64,000 nt of DNA from NCBI GenBank assembly GCA_964397565.1, contig CAYNJC010000002.1, positions 1-64,000 on the forward strand. Direction: 5' to 3'. Below are positions 36,352-44,806 of the stretch, one piece after another (the stretch's first letter is position 1; each line of letters opens with the position of its first letter). Source of the stretch: JAPLST01 sp964397565 (GTDB taxonomy: Bacteria > Auribacterota > UBA3054 > JAPLST01). Both the position numbers and the translations under genes were made by a program. Under the pieces are notes generated by a model that saw only the letters and a program-made list of their open reading frames with translations, searched no databases and was not told the origin of the DNA.

Positions 36352-36529
36352 CAGGTATTATACCACACCCCCGCCTTTTGTACGTGCTGTTCGACCATTT
36401 CCCCGTAAGCGCGCCTAACCAATTAGCCACGGAAATTTATAAAGCACTGCATTGCCTATAGTTATGTTATCTGGCACACCACATGCCACTTATTGTCAAC
36501 AAGACCGCCTAACCTTCGGGATTGAGATT

Positions 36530-36682
36530 ATGACCATGCCACTCAAGAGAATGCAGCGCGTATGCCTGAAGTGCTTCCACAACTTCAATGCCCATGGCCG
36601 CTACAACCGGCTCTGCGGCCGCTGCAAACACCATCAGATCAATGGCCTTGAGATTCACCGCGTCATTTTCCCCTGGACGTGA
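36530..36682 (+). CDS. Small zinc-ribbon protein
   Basis: The 50-residue reading frame has two CxxC pairs (Cys12/Cys15 and Cys29/Cys32) in CLKCFHNFNAHGRYNRLCGRC, a likely zinc ribbon. Similar tiny proteins with CLxC...NRxCxxC are found in many bacteria and are unnamed. I start it at the ATG at 36530; an earlier in-frame ATG at 36452 adds an unlikely N-terminus. The gene lies between the CinA-like gene and the tRNA promoter and is followed by a terminator. Function is unknown. Confidence 0.55.
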   Translation: MTMPLKRMQRVCLKCFHNFNAHGRYNRLCGRCKHHQINGLEIHRVIFPWT

Positions 36683-36770
36683 TCTAACGCGCACGCCGAT
36701 CGTGCGCCTGTTCGAGTTTCTGCTCTGTCTTGACGGTGCTGCTCCTACCCGCTGCAAAGTCGCAGTGCAC

Positions 36771-36810
36771 AAAGCGCCGTGAGTTTCCCTCCTCCTGCTC
36801 ACGGCGCTTT
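36771..36810. terminator. Strong stem-loop, probably bidirectional terminator
   Basis: Perfect 13-bp arms aaagcgccgtgag (36771-36783) and ctcacggcgcttt (36798-36810) flank a 14-base loop and end in T-rich sequence. It isolates the tRNA promoter that begins ten bases later. Confidence 0.8.
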
Positions 36811-36819
36811 GCTTTGCAG

Positions 36820-36848
36820 TTGACAAATTCCTCGCCAATCCCTACAAT
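36820..36848 (+). promoter_or_regulatory. Promoter of the tRNA-Cys/tRNA-Leu unit
   Basis: TTGACA (36820-36825), a 17-base spacer and TACAAT (36843-36848) lie 32 bases before tRNA-Cys. Confidence 0.75.
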
Positions 36849-36880
36849 ACTAGCGTTCTTTGATGCTCTCGTATGGCAGG

Positions 36881-36956
36881 GGCGGCGTGGCGAAGTGGCT
36901 AACGCGGTGGTTTGCAAAACCATTATTCATCGGTTCAAATCCGATCGCCGCCTCCA
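36881..36956 (+). tRNA. tRNA-Cys (GCA)
   Basis: The acceptor arms ggcggcg and cgccgcc pair, the anticodon loop is ttgcaaa (GCA), the T loop is ggttcaaatcc, and CCA is encoded at 36954-36956. It is the first of two tRNAs under one promoter. Confidence 0.95.
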
Positions 36957-36967
36957 CTTTTTCCTGC

Positions 36968-37053
36968 GCCGAAGTGGCGGAATTGGTAGACGCCTGGGAT
37001 TTAAAATCCCATGGGTGGTTACACCCGTGCCGGTTCGATTCCGGCCTTCGGCA
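36968..37053 (+). tRNA. tRNA-Leu (TAA)
   Basis: The 86-base gene has acceptor arms gccgaag and cttcggc, an anticodon loop tttaaaa (TAA, reading UUA), a long variable arm (gggtggttacaccc) and a T loop ggttcgattcc. CCA is not encoded. Confidence 0.95.
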
Positions 37054-37107
37054 TTCGTTTCGCGGTCGCCCCGCGATTAGCTGTTAGCCGAGCGCCATCA
37101 CAACCTT

Positions 37108-37983
37108 ATGTCTCTGTTTTCCCGCATCCGCCGGCGCCGCCCGCCGATCCCCGACGGCCTTTGGCTCAAGTGCCAAAGCTGTGCCGAAATTATTTATGTC
37201 AAGGCGCTCAACGAGAATTTCAAGTTGTGCCCGAAGTGCAATCATCACTACCTGCTCAGCGCGCGTGAACGGATTGAGTTGCTGTGTGACACGGATTCGT
37301 TTGAGGAGATGGATGCCGTGATGCTACCGGGCGATCCGCTCAACTTTGTGGATGCGATCCCCTATCCGGAAAAGCAGGCCAAGGCCCGTGAAAAGTCGGG
37401 CGAAAACGAAGCCTTGGTGACCGGCACCGGCACGATCGAAGCGATTCCGTTTGCGCTCGGCGTCATGGATTTCACGTATATTGGCGGCACGATGGGTTCG
37501 GTCGTCGGCGAGAAGGCCACGCGCCTGATCGAGCTGGCCCGCGAGCGCCGTCTGCCGCTGCTGATCGTCAGCGCCTCGGGCGGCGTGCGCATGCACGAAT
37601 CGATCATCGGCCTGATGCAAATGGCGAAGACCAGCGGCGCACTGTTCTATTACAAGCACGCCGGCCTGCCCTTTCTCTCGCTCCTTACCAACCCGACCAC
37701 GGGCGGCACGACCGCCAGTTTCGCGTCGCTCGGCGATGTCATTCTTGCCGAACCCAACGCCCTGATCGGCTTTGCCGGTCCGCGCGTGATCAAGCAGACG
37801 ATTCGGCAGGATTTGCCGAAAGGCTTTCAGAGCGCCGAATTTCTGCTCGAACACGGCATGATTGACATGGTCGTGCCGCGCCCGCAATTGAAGGCGACAA
37901 TCGCCGGCCTGCTGCGCTATCTGCTGCGCCTGCCGGTCGAAGCGCCGTCGGAGCCCGCGCCCGCCGCGGCACCGGCCGCCTGA
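37108..37983 (+). CDS. accD: Acetyl-CoA carboxylase carboxyltransferase subunit beta
   Basis: The 291-residue protein starts with a zinc ribbon (Cys22, Cys25, Cys41, Cys44) and continues with a crotonase-like carboxyltransferase domain: ALGVMDFTYIGGTMGSVVGEK, SASGGVRMHE and GLPFLSLLTNPTTGG. With AccA it transfers carboxyl from biotin to acetyl-CoA, the first step in fatty-acid synthesis. The C-terminus is an Ala/Pro-rich tail. It is followed after eight bases by ribE, and then rodA, in what looks like one operon; accA is not in the window. Confidence 0.95.
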   Translation: MSLFSRIRRRRPPIPDGLWLKCQSCAEIIYVKALNENFKLCPKCNHHYLLSARERIELLCDTDSFEEMDAVMLPGDPLNFVDAIPYPEKQAKAREKSGENEALVTGTGTIEAIPFALGVMDFTYIGGTMGSVVGEKATRLIELARERRLPLLIVSASGGVRMHESIIGLMQMAKTSGALFYYKHAGLPFLSLLTNPTTGGTTASFASLGDVILAEPNALIGFAGPRVIKQTIRQDLPKGFQSAEFLLEHGMIDMVVPRPQLKATIAGLLRYLLRLPVEAPSEPAPAAAPAA

Positions 37984-37991
37984 GCCCGCGC

Positions 37992-38576
37992 ATGTTTACC
38001 GGCATCGTCGAGGAAGTTGGCACCATCGCCGCGCTCACCCGCGCCTTTCCCGTTGCCCGCCTGACGATCCGCGCCGCGCGCGTCACCAGCGCCATGCAGC
38101 TCGGCGACAGCATTGCTGTTGATGGCGTCTGCCTGACCGTGGTGGCGTGTGATAGCGCCAGCTTTAGCGTTGAACTCCAGGATGAAACCGTGCAGCGCAC
38201 TCGCGTTGCGCGCTACCAGCCCGGCCAGCGCGTCAATCTCGAACGCGCGCTGACCCCGCACAGTCGCATGGGCGGCCATTATGTGCAGGGCCACGTCGAC
38301 GCGGTCGGGGTCGTGCATGCCTGGCATCAAGAAGGGCCCGACTGGGTCTTGCGCGTCAGCGTACCGCCGGCGCTCAACAAGTACATTGTCGAAAAGGGCT
38401 TCATCGCCATTAACGGCATCAGTGTGACCGTCACCGAGTGCCGGCGCGACGTGGCCGTGCATGTAATTCCCCACACGCGTGCGGTCACCACCCTGTCAGA
38501 CACGCGCGTCGGCGACCTGGTCAATCTTGAAGTGGATGTCCTGGCCAAATACGTCGAGTCGCTCTTGAAGCGCTGA
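37992..38576 (+). CDS. ribE: Riboflavin synthase alpha chain
   Basis: The 194-residue enzyme joins two lumazines to make riboflavin. It begins MFTGIVEEVG, the family hallmark, and has the expected two similar barrels (VDGVCLTVVACD in the first, INGISVTVTECR in the second). SRMGGHYVQGHVD contains the substrate-binding His pair. The length is normal. Its TGA stop shares one base with the ATG of rodA (TGATG), so translation of the two is coupled, a pairing that reflects operon packing rather than shared function. Confidence 0.95.
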   Translation: MFTGIVEEVGTIAALTRAFPVARLTIRAARVTSAMQLGDSIAVDGVCLTVVACDSASFSVELQDETVQRTRVARYQPGQRVNLERALTPHSRMGGHYVQGHVDAVGVVHAWHQEGPDWVLRVSVPPALNKYIVEKGFIAINGISVTVTECRRDVAVHVIPHTRAVTTLSDTRVGDLVNLEVDVLAKYVESLLKR

Positions 38577-39652
38577 TGCCACGCGCACGGTTTAACCTGT
38601 ACTTGCCGCTGCTGATCCCGGCGCTGGCGTTGATGGTCATTGGCGTCCTGTTCGTCTACAGCGCATCCAGCGGCTACACCCACAGCTACTTGCCGCGCCA
38701 GTTGACCTGGGTGCTGGTCGGGCTGGGCATCGCCATCGGCGCCAGTCTGGTCCCGATGCGGCTCTGGCGGCATTGGGCGCTGCCGTTGTATCTGAGTTCG
38801 CTGGGCATGCTGGTGGTGGTGCTGCTGTTCGGCGATGTGCGCAACGGCGCGCGTTGCTGGCTTGGCGTTGGTGGTCTGGGCATTCAGCCGTCTGAATTTG
38901 CCAAACTGGGCTTGATTCTAATTGTTGCGCGCTATCTTTCGGATTTCGAGGAACACCGCCACGATCTGCGCTATTTCATGATTTCGTTCGGGCTGCTGGC
39001 TTTGCCTTTGCTGCTGATTTTGGCGCAGCCAGACTTGGGCACCGCGCTGGTGTTCCTGCCCACCGTGCTGGCCATGTTTTATGTGACGGGGACGCGCCTG
39101 CTGCTGCTCAGCTCAACCTTGGGCGCCGGGCTGCTGAGCTTTCCAGTCTTGTGGCTGACCATGTCGCCGCGCCAGAAAGACCGAATCCTGTTCACCTGGC
39201 ATCCGGAACTGGATGCGCTGGGCGTCGGCTATCAGGCGGTGCAATCGAAAATCGCGATTGGCAGCGGCATGCTGCGCGGGCGCGGCTTCCTGCACAGCAT
39301 CCAAAGCCGGCTGAATTTCCTGCCGGAACGTCACACCGATTTTGTCTTCTCGGTCATCGGAGAGGAATGGGGCTTCTTCGGCGGCGTACTGGTCATTGGC
39401 CTGTATGTCTGGCTGATCGCCGTCGCCTTGTCCATTTCCTACCGTGCCACCGATGTCTTCAGCCGCGCCGTCGCGGTGGGCATTGCCACCCTGTTTGCCA
39501 CGCATGTCATCATGAATATCGGCATGGCCGTCGGACTGCTTCCCATCATTGGCCTGCCCTTGCCGCTCGTGTCGTATGGCGGCTCGGCCATGATCACCGC
39601 CTTGATTGCCCTGGGCCTGCTGCACAGCATACAGTGCCAAGCAGCAGCGTGA
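38576..39652 (+). CDS. rodA: RodA/FtsW/SpoVE (SEDS) peptidoglycan polymerase
   Basis: The 358-residue protein has ten membrane segments and the SEDS signatures GARCWLGVGGLGIQPSEFAK and SVIGEEWGFFGG, and ends with IGLPLPLVSYGGSAMI. SEDS proteins polymerise lipid II together with a class B PBP. The length and the PSEFAK/VSYGGS context fit RodA better than FtsW, which is usually longer and lies in the dcw cluster. It overlaps the end of ribE by one base. No mreB, mreC or PBP2 gene is nearby, so the assignment to elongation is moderately sure. Confidence 0.88.
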   Translation: MPRARFNLYLPLLIPALALMVIGVLFVYSASSGYTHSYLPRQLTWVLVGLGIAIGASLVPMRLWRHWALPLYLSSLGMLVVVLLFGDVRNGARCWLGVGGLGIQPSEFAKLGLILIVARYLSDFEEHRHDLRYFMISFGLLALPLLLILAQPDLGTALVFLPTVLAMFYVTGTRLLLLSSTLGAGLLSFPVLWLTMSPRQKDRILFTWHPELDALGVGYQAVQSKIAIGSGMLRGRGFLHSIQSRLNFLPERHTDFVFSVIGEEWGFFGGVLVIGLYVWLIAVALSISYRATDVFSRAVAVGIATLFATHVIMNIGMAVGLLPIIGLPLPLVSYGGSAMITALIALGLLHSIQCQAAA

Positions 39653-39669
39653 GGCGGAGCAGATGCTCA

Positions 39670-39748
39670 CAGGGTTCAGGGTTCAGGGTTTAGAGAAAAA
39701 TGGTTTTGCAAACCATTTTGTACAAAATGAATTGCGGCAATTCATTTT
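39670..39748. repeat. 7-mer tandem tract plus two palindromes between rodA and ruvB
   Basis: cagggtt-type 7-mers repeat three times at 39670-39692. Two palindromes follow: 39697-39719 (10-bp arms aaaatggttt/aaaccatttt) and 39724-39748 (perfect 12-bp arms aaaatgaattgc/gcaattcatttt around one g). The second is 40 bases upstream of ruvB. Either could end rodA transcription, but they also belong to a dispersed palindrome family. Confidence 0.65.
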
Positions 39749-39773
39749 TATGGCAGTGGAATATACAATTGAG

Positions 39774-39779
39774 TATACT
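39774..39779 (+). promoter_or_regulatory. Likely -10 box of ruvB
   Basis: TATACT ends nine bases before the ruvB ATG. No good -35 and no Shine-Dalgarno are visible, suggesting a leaderless or very short-leader transcript. Confidence 0.45.
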
Positions 39780-39788
39780 TAAGACACC

Positions 39789-40805
39789 ATGACTGATTCT
39801 CTTATCCGCCATATCCCGACGCAGGACGATGCCCTCGACCTGACGCTGCGCCCGCAACGCTTGACCGACTTTATCGGCCAAGAGCCGTTGAAGGAACGCA
39901 TGTTGATTGCGATTGAGGCTGCCACACAGCGCGGCGAGCCGCTCGATCATGTCATGCTGTGCGGCCCGCCCGGCCTCGGCAAAACAACGTTGGCCAATAT
40001 TCTCGCCAATGAAATGGGGGTCAAGATCAAGACCACCTCCGGCCCGGTCATCGAGCGCCCCGGCGACCTGGCTGGTTTGCTGACCAACCTCGAACATGCC
40101 GATGTCATCTTCGTGGATGAAGTCCATCGCCTGAATCATGTCGTCGAAGAATACCTGTATCCGGCGCTGGAAGATTTCAAAATTGACATCATGATCGACC
40201 AGGGGCCGCAAGCACGCTCGGTCCGGCTCGATCTGAAAAAATTCACGCTGATCGGGGCGACCACGCGCGAGGGCCTGCTGAGTGCGCCGCTGCGCGAGCG
40301 TTTCGGCCTGAAATGTCGCTTGCAGTTTTATGACGTCGGCGACATGTGCCGGATCGTCGAGCGTTCCGCGCGGATCTTGAATATTACCATCGAACCTGAC
40401 GGCGCCCAGGAAATTGCGAAGCGCTCACGCGGCACGCCGCGCATCGCCAATTTCCTGTTGCGGCGGGTGCGCGATTACGCCCAAGTGCGCGCCAATGGCA
40501 TCGTCACCCTCGAGGTCGCCCGCAAGGGGTTGGTCATGTTGAACATTGACGAGAAAGGCTTGGACGAGATGGATCGCGCCTATCTCGAGGCGATCCTGTG
40601 CAAGTTTGGCGGCGGGCCGGTCGGCATCAAGAGCATCGCCGTCGCCTTGGGTGAAGAAGCCGAGACGATCGAAGAAGTCTACGAACCGTATTTGATCCAG
40701 CAAGGCTTTGTCAAGCGTTCGCCGGCCGGGCGCGTGGCGATGGAACGCGCCTATCAGCACTTGAACGTGCCCGGCCTGCCGCAGAAGGGCGGCGGATTAT
40801 TCTAA
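39789..40805 (+). CDS. ruvB: Holliday junction branch-migration ATPase RuvB
   Basis: The 338-residue protein matches RuvB end to end: LTDFIGQEPLKERM, Walker A GPPGLGKTT (about residue 57-65), Walker B IFVDEVHRL, sensor GATTREGLLSAPLRERFG and C-terminal winged-helix region FVKRSPAGRVAMERAYQHL. RuvB hexamers drive branch migration with RuvA. ruvA and ruvC are not adjacent, which is common outside proteobacteria. The start follows a TATACT box by nine bases. Confidence 0.97.
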   Translation: MTDSLIRHIPTQDDALDLTLRPQRLTDFIGQEPLKERMLIAIEAATQRGEPLDHVMLCGPPGLGKTTLANILANEMGVKIKTTSGPVIERPGDLAGLLTNLEHADVIFVDEVHRLNHVVEEYLYPALEDFKIDIMIDQGPQARSVRLDLKKFTLIGATTREGLLSAPLRERFGLKCRLQFYDVGDMCRIVERSARILNITIEPDGAQEIAKRSRGTPRIANFLLRRVRDYAQVRANGIVTLEVARKGLVMLNIDEKGLDEMDRAYLEAILCKFGGGPVGIKSIAVALGEEAETIEEVYEPYLIQQGFVKRSPAGRVAMERAYQHLNVPGLPQKGGGLF

Positions 40806-40830
40806 CATCTCTTTCGCAACGAAACAAAGT

Positions 40831-42564
40831 ATGATGCCACGCTCGTCCTCTTCGTTGATTTGTTTTGCAGCAAAACAAATTATGGCACTGGTCCTTGCGC
40901 TGGCCCTGCGCACGATGGCCAATGACGCAACGCCCGTGCCCACCATGGCCGCCACGGCCGTGCCGGTTGGCGTGACGGGCTATTGGCGCACCGCCGTGGC
41001 CGGCACGGTCGTGACCCAATTCCCGATGCGCGTGGTCGGCTTGCTGCACGACTACATTTATCCCGGCCTGCCGGTGATCTTGTGCGAGGCGCTGGATCCA
41101 CTGAACAAACATTCCGGGCCGGTCGGTGGCATGAGTGGCAGCCCCGTTTTTGTTGACGACAAAATTATCGGCGCGTATGCCTACGGCCCGATTTTCCAGA
41201 AAGACCAGGCCTTGTTCATGGCCACGCCCATTGATCTGATGTTGCAGCTGCAAACGCTGGGCGTGCCGCCCCTCGCTCCCCTGCCGGCCAGCGGCGCCGG
41301 CGCCAGCACGCAGACGGACCGCGAACGCTGGCAGCTCGCGCCCTTGAATGTGTGCGGCATGAGCCCCGCCGCAGTTGGCTGGCTGCAACGTCAGTTGAAG
41401 CCCTACGGCATTGCCGTCATGGATGGCATCGTCGGCGGGATTGACACGAACATCTCAACCCGCATGCAGCCGGGCAGCCCCTTGGCCGGCGTGGTCACCT
41501 ACGGCGACATCTGCTCCGCCGCGGTCGGCACCCTGACCTATCGCGACGGCAGCAACATTGTCGCCTTCGGTCATCCGTTTTTCCGTTGCGGCGCGGTGGA
41601 CATGCCGATGGCGGCCGCGACCATTTTGACCGTCACGCATCAAGTGGATCGTTCGTACAAGATCGCCAACGTCGGGCCGATTGTCGGCAGCATCTACCAG
41701 GATCGTTCGCCGGCGGTGGCCGGTGTGCTGGGCCGTTTTGTGCCGATGGTCGGCGTGCGCGTCCGCACCACGCATCCGGTTCTGGGTACGAATGTGTACC
41801 GCTGCCAGGCGATTCGGCACGAACGTTTCACCGGCATGGCGCTCGGCAGCATCGTCATGAGTGCGCTCGGCGCCGGCATGGAAGCCGGCGCCAATCGCAC
41901 GGTGCGCAGCCGCGCCAGCTTTGTGCTGAACAGCGGCGCGCGCATTTGTATCACCAATATTGCCGCCAGTTGGAGCACCGACGGGCCGATCGGCCTGCCC
42001 ATCATTGCCACGGCCGAAGCCATGATCCAGACGCCGTGGGCCCCCGCACAGCTCAATGAGGTTGACGTCGAACTGGATTTTCTGGACACGGTCGCGGATG
42101 TGACCATGACGCGCGCCTGGCTGTCGGCCGGCGAGGCCCGCCCGGGCGAGCTTGTGCAGGTGACGATCGAGTGCCAGCCGTTTCGCAGTAACATTTTTAT
42201 GCAAACCGTGCCGCTGCTCGTGCCGCGCGATGCGCGACCCGGCACGTACACGCTGCACATCGCCGACGCGCACACCGCCGACGACCTCGACGGGGTCATG
42301 CTGGCCAAACCCGATTCATTGCCCGCGTTGCTGGGGCTGTTCCAGCGCCAGCGCCAAGCGGATCAGGTGTATCTCAAACTCATGGCACCCGCCGCCGGCC
42401 TCGTGCTCGGCGCGAACACGCTGGCGGCCCTGCCGCCGCGCGCGGCCGAGCGCTGGCGCGCCGAATCCGTGGCGCCCCTGACGCAGACTACCCTGGCGGA
42501 ATCATCCTGCGCGCTGCCGGCCGTCATGCGCGGCGCGCTCACTCTTTCCCTGCAAATCAAATGA
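40831..42564 (+). CDS. SpoIVB peptidase S55 domain protein, exported
   Basis: The protein (577 residues from 40831, 560 from the alternative ATG at 40882) has an N-terminal signal region and an S55 peptidase core. GGMSGSPVFVDDKIIGAYAY carries the probable catalytic Ser104 (numbered from 40831), and VAFGHPFF lies further on. In Bacillus the S55 protease SpoIVB controls sporulation, but this genome shows no sporulation genes; S55-domain proteins are also common in PVC bacteria with unknown roles. The start is unsure: the segment between the two ATGs is encoded by a palindrome (40858-40880). Its stop overlaps the next gene as ATGA. Confidence 0.75.
   Translation: MMPRSSSSLICFAAKQIMALVLALALRTMANDATPVPTMAATAVPVGVTGYWRTAVAGTVVTQFPMRVVGLLHDYIYPGLPVILCEALDPLNKHSGPVGGMSGSPVFVDDKIIGAYAYGPIFQKDQALFMATPIDLMLQLQTLGVPPLAPLPASGAGASTQTDRERWQLAPLNVCGMSPAAVGWLQRQLKPYGIAVMDGIVGGIDTNISTRMQPGSPLAGVVTYGDICSAAVGTLTYRDGSNIVAFGHPFFRCGAVDMPMAAATILTVTHQVDRSYKIANVGPIVGSIYQDRSPAVAGVLGRFVPMVGVRVRTTHPVLGTNVYRCQAIRHERFTGMALGSIVMSALGAGMEAGANRTVRSRASFVLNSGARICITNIAASWSTDGPIGLPIIATAEAMIQTPWAPAQLNEVDVELDFLDTVADVTMTRAWLSAGEARPGELVQVTIECQPFRSNIFMQTVPLLVPRDARPGTYTLHIADAHTADDLDGVMLAKPDSLPALLGLFQRQRQADQVYLKLMAPAAGLVLGANTLAALPPRAAERWRAESVAPLTQTTLAESSCALPAVMRGALTLSLQIK
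40858..40880. repeat. Perfect 23-base palindrome at the S55 gene start
   Basis: Arms atttgttttgc and gcaaaacaaat (11 bp, perfect) flank one a, two bases before the ATG at 40882. A weaker relative lies at 40810-40828. It belongs to the GC-n-GC centred palindrome family seen at 39724 and 45106. Confidence 0.65.
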
Positions 42565-44780
42565 CCCACCCCTTGTCCACCCTTGATCGCCGCCACGACA
42601 TCTTTGCATCCGTTTTCAATTTTCGGTTTTCAGTTTTTGGCTGCAGAGGCAATCGGCGTGCGGCGTTCATCGTTGGTGCTGCCGCGGGTGGTATGCTTGC
42701 AGCGGCACTCTGCGGCGCTGCGCCGACCACCCAAGTGTTGACCGAAAATCGTTTTGCCGAATGGGCCAAAGGCACACCCACGCGCGTGATCATCGAACCG
42801 GATGATTTCCTGCGGCTCGGCTACGACGTGGCCCCCACCGTGCAGCCGGCCGTGGCCACGCTCGATGCCGTCGCGTTGGATGGTCAGAAAGTTTATATTG
42901 CCGCGGGCGGCACCGTGCTTGCATGCGTGCCCGGTGGCACGAATCGCATCGTGATGCGCTTCGAGACGGATAAAGTGACCGCCCTGGCACTCGCGCCGGA
43001 TGGCCGCGTGTACGCCGGCGTCACGCCCAACGGCAGCGTCTTTCGTCTCGAACGCGACGGTGCCCTGACGCGCGTGGCCGATACCGGCCAGCGTTACATC
43101 TGGGCACTGCGCTTCGCCAGCGCCACAACTCTGCTCGTCGCGACCGGCCCGAAAGGCGTGCTTTGCTCGATTGACCTGGCCGCCACGCCACCTGCCAGCA
43201 GCATCCTGTTTGACAGCGATGAGGACAACATCACCGCCTTGGCCTGCGACGCCGCCGGCGTGCTGGCCGGCACAGCCCCGCGCGGCAAAGTCTATCGCAT
43301 CACGGGTACGAATTCAGCCTTCACTCTGGCCGAGACAAAGACGGCCGAAGTTACTGACCTCGCCTGCGATGCCGACGGCGTAATCTGGGTGGCAACCATG
43401 ACGGCTGGGCCATCTCTGCCGCCCGGTGCATCCAATGCCGCGCCGGCCAACATTGGCGCCACCCTGTTTCGCATCGCCTCGAACGGCTATTGCGAGGCGT
43501 GGTGGCAATCGCCGGAAAGCGTGCTGTGCGGCCTGACGCGCGCGGCCGATGGCAGCCTGCTCGTCGGCTCCGGCAATCGCGGGCGCGTCTTCGCCGTGCG
43601 CGCGCAAAACCGCGCCGCACTGCTGGCCAGCGTGCCCTCGAAGCAACTAGTCGCGCTCACCACCCGACCGGATGGCAGTGTCTGGGTGGCCGGCACCGAG
43701 CCGGCGTGCGTCTACACCTTTGCCGGCCAGCCCGCCAGCAGTGGCCGTTTCGAGTCGGCCGTGCTGAATGCCACGGACGCCGCGCGCTGGGGCCGGATCA
43801 TCATCGAGCCCGCGCCCGCGCCGGGTGTCGCGGTCGAAACGCGCGCCGGCAACACAGAAAACCCCGATGACACGTGGAGCCCGTGGCAAGCGCTTGACGC
43901 CACCGGCCGGATCGTCAGCCCGCGCGCGGCCAATCTGCAATACGCCCTCGCCTTGCGCGCCAACGGCAGCAACACCCCGCTGGTCAAGGCAGTCCACATT
44001 TATTACGCGCCGCCCAATCGCGCGCCACAGATCGACAGCATCGTCATCAGCCCGGCTTCCATAAAATTGTTGGCTCAACCTGCGCCACTACTGCCGCTCG
44101 CCATCCCCGTGCCCGGCCTTGATCAACTCGTCCAGGCCTTTGACGCCTTGCAAGGCAAGCGTGCCCTGCCGCCCACACCGCCGCCCGCCGGTGGTTCAGC
44201 ACCGCAGCCGGCGCTGCAGCTCACCCGTGCGCACGGCTATCGCACCATCGTCTGGAATGCCAAGGATGTTAATGGCGACAAACTCGACGCGCGCGTCTGG
44301 TTGTCGTCGCCGGCCCTGCCGGTCGCGTGGGCGCCGCTCGCGACCAAACACACTCGCGCCTTCGAAACCTTTGATACCCGCGAATGGCCCGACGGCATCT
44401 ATCGTGCCAAAGTCTCCGTTAGCGATGCGCCCGCCAATGCCGATGACGAAGCCCTCAGCGCCGAACGTTCGAGCGACAGCTTTATAATTGACAACACGCC
44501 GCCGAGCATCACCGTCACGCGCGTCCAGCGCGATGGCGCACTCCTGCGCCTGCACTTCACGGTCAGTGACGCGCTCGCCATTATTCAGCGCGCCCACTAT
44601 TCCATTGACGCGCGCACCCGCAAACCGTTGTTGCCGACCGACCGCATTTTCGACAGCCGCACGGAGGAGTTCGACGTCAGCCTGCCGCTGCCGACGAACG
44701 CAAAGGTTCTGCGCCTGATCGTCGCCGACGAGTTGAACAACGTGAGCGCAGCGACCCTGCCCATACCAGTGAATCAGTAA
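42561..44780 (+). CDS. Exported beta-propeller-like protein with C-terminal Ig-like region
   Basis: The 739-residue protein has a signal-like segment near residues 33-55 (AAFIVGAAAGGMLAAALCGA). Six or so blade-like repeats follow (VTALALAPDGRVYAG, NITALACDAAGVLAGTAPRG, LVALTTRPDGSVWVAGT). A C-terminal region after about residue 500 contains GYRTIVWNAKDVNGDKLDARVWL and IDNTPPSITV, typical of Ig/FN3-like folds. It is coupled to the S55-domain gene by an ATGA overlap, so the two may act together in the periplasm. Residues about 18-28 are encoded by an A/T-rich gttttca repeat tract, so the true start could be downstream. The stop codon lies inside a 7-mer repeat tract. Confidence 0.65.
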   Translation: MTHPLSTLDRRHDIFASVFNFRFSVFGCRGNRRAAFIVGAAAGGMLAAALCGAAPTTQVLTENRFAEWAKGTPTRVIIEPDDFLRLGYDVAPTVQPAVATLDAVALDGQKVYIAAGGTVLACVPGGTNRIVMRFETDKVTALALAPDGRVYAGVTPNGSVFRLERDGALTRVADTGQRYIWALRFASATTLLVATGPKGVLCSIDLAATPPASSILFDSDEDNITALACDAAGVLAGTAPRGKVYRITGTNSAFTLAETKTAEVTDLACDADGVIWVATMTAGPSLPPGASNAAPANIGATLFRIASNGYCEAWWQSPESVLCGLTRAADGSLLVGSGNRGRVFAVRAQNRAALLASVPSKQLVALTTRPDGSVWVAGTEPACVYTFAGQPASSGRFESAVLNATDAARWGRIIIEPAPAPGVAVETRAGNTENPDDTWSPWQALDATGRIVSPRAANLQYALALRANGSNTPLVKAVHIYYAPPNRAPQIDSIVISPASIKLLAQPAPLLPLAIPVPGLDQLVQAFDALQGKRALPPTPPPAGGSAPQPALQLTRAHGYRTIVWNAKDVNGDKLDARVWLSSPALPVAWAPLATKHTRAFETFDTREWPDGIYRAKVSVSDAPANADDEALSAERSSDSFIIDNTPPSITVTRVQRDGALLRLHFTVSDALAIIQRAHYSIDARTRKPLLPTDRIFDSRTEEFDVSLPLPTNAKVLRLIVADELNNVSAATLPIPVNQ

Positions 44781-44806
44781 TCAGTAATCAGTATTCAGTA
44801 TTCAGT
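44772..44806. repeat. Five tandem 7-mers over a stop codon
   Basis: aatcagt occurs three times and attcagt twice without a gap. The TAA of the preceding gene is formed by the first two units. It is one of several such heptamer tracts at gene edges here. Confidence 0.8.

Noticed and set aside
37011..37268. Frame starting inside tRNA-Leu
   Set aside because: It overlaps the tRNA and the accD start in a different frame.
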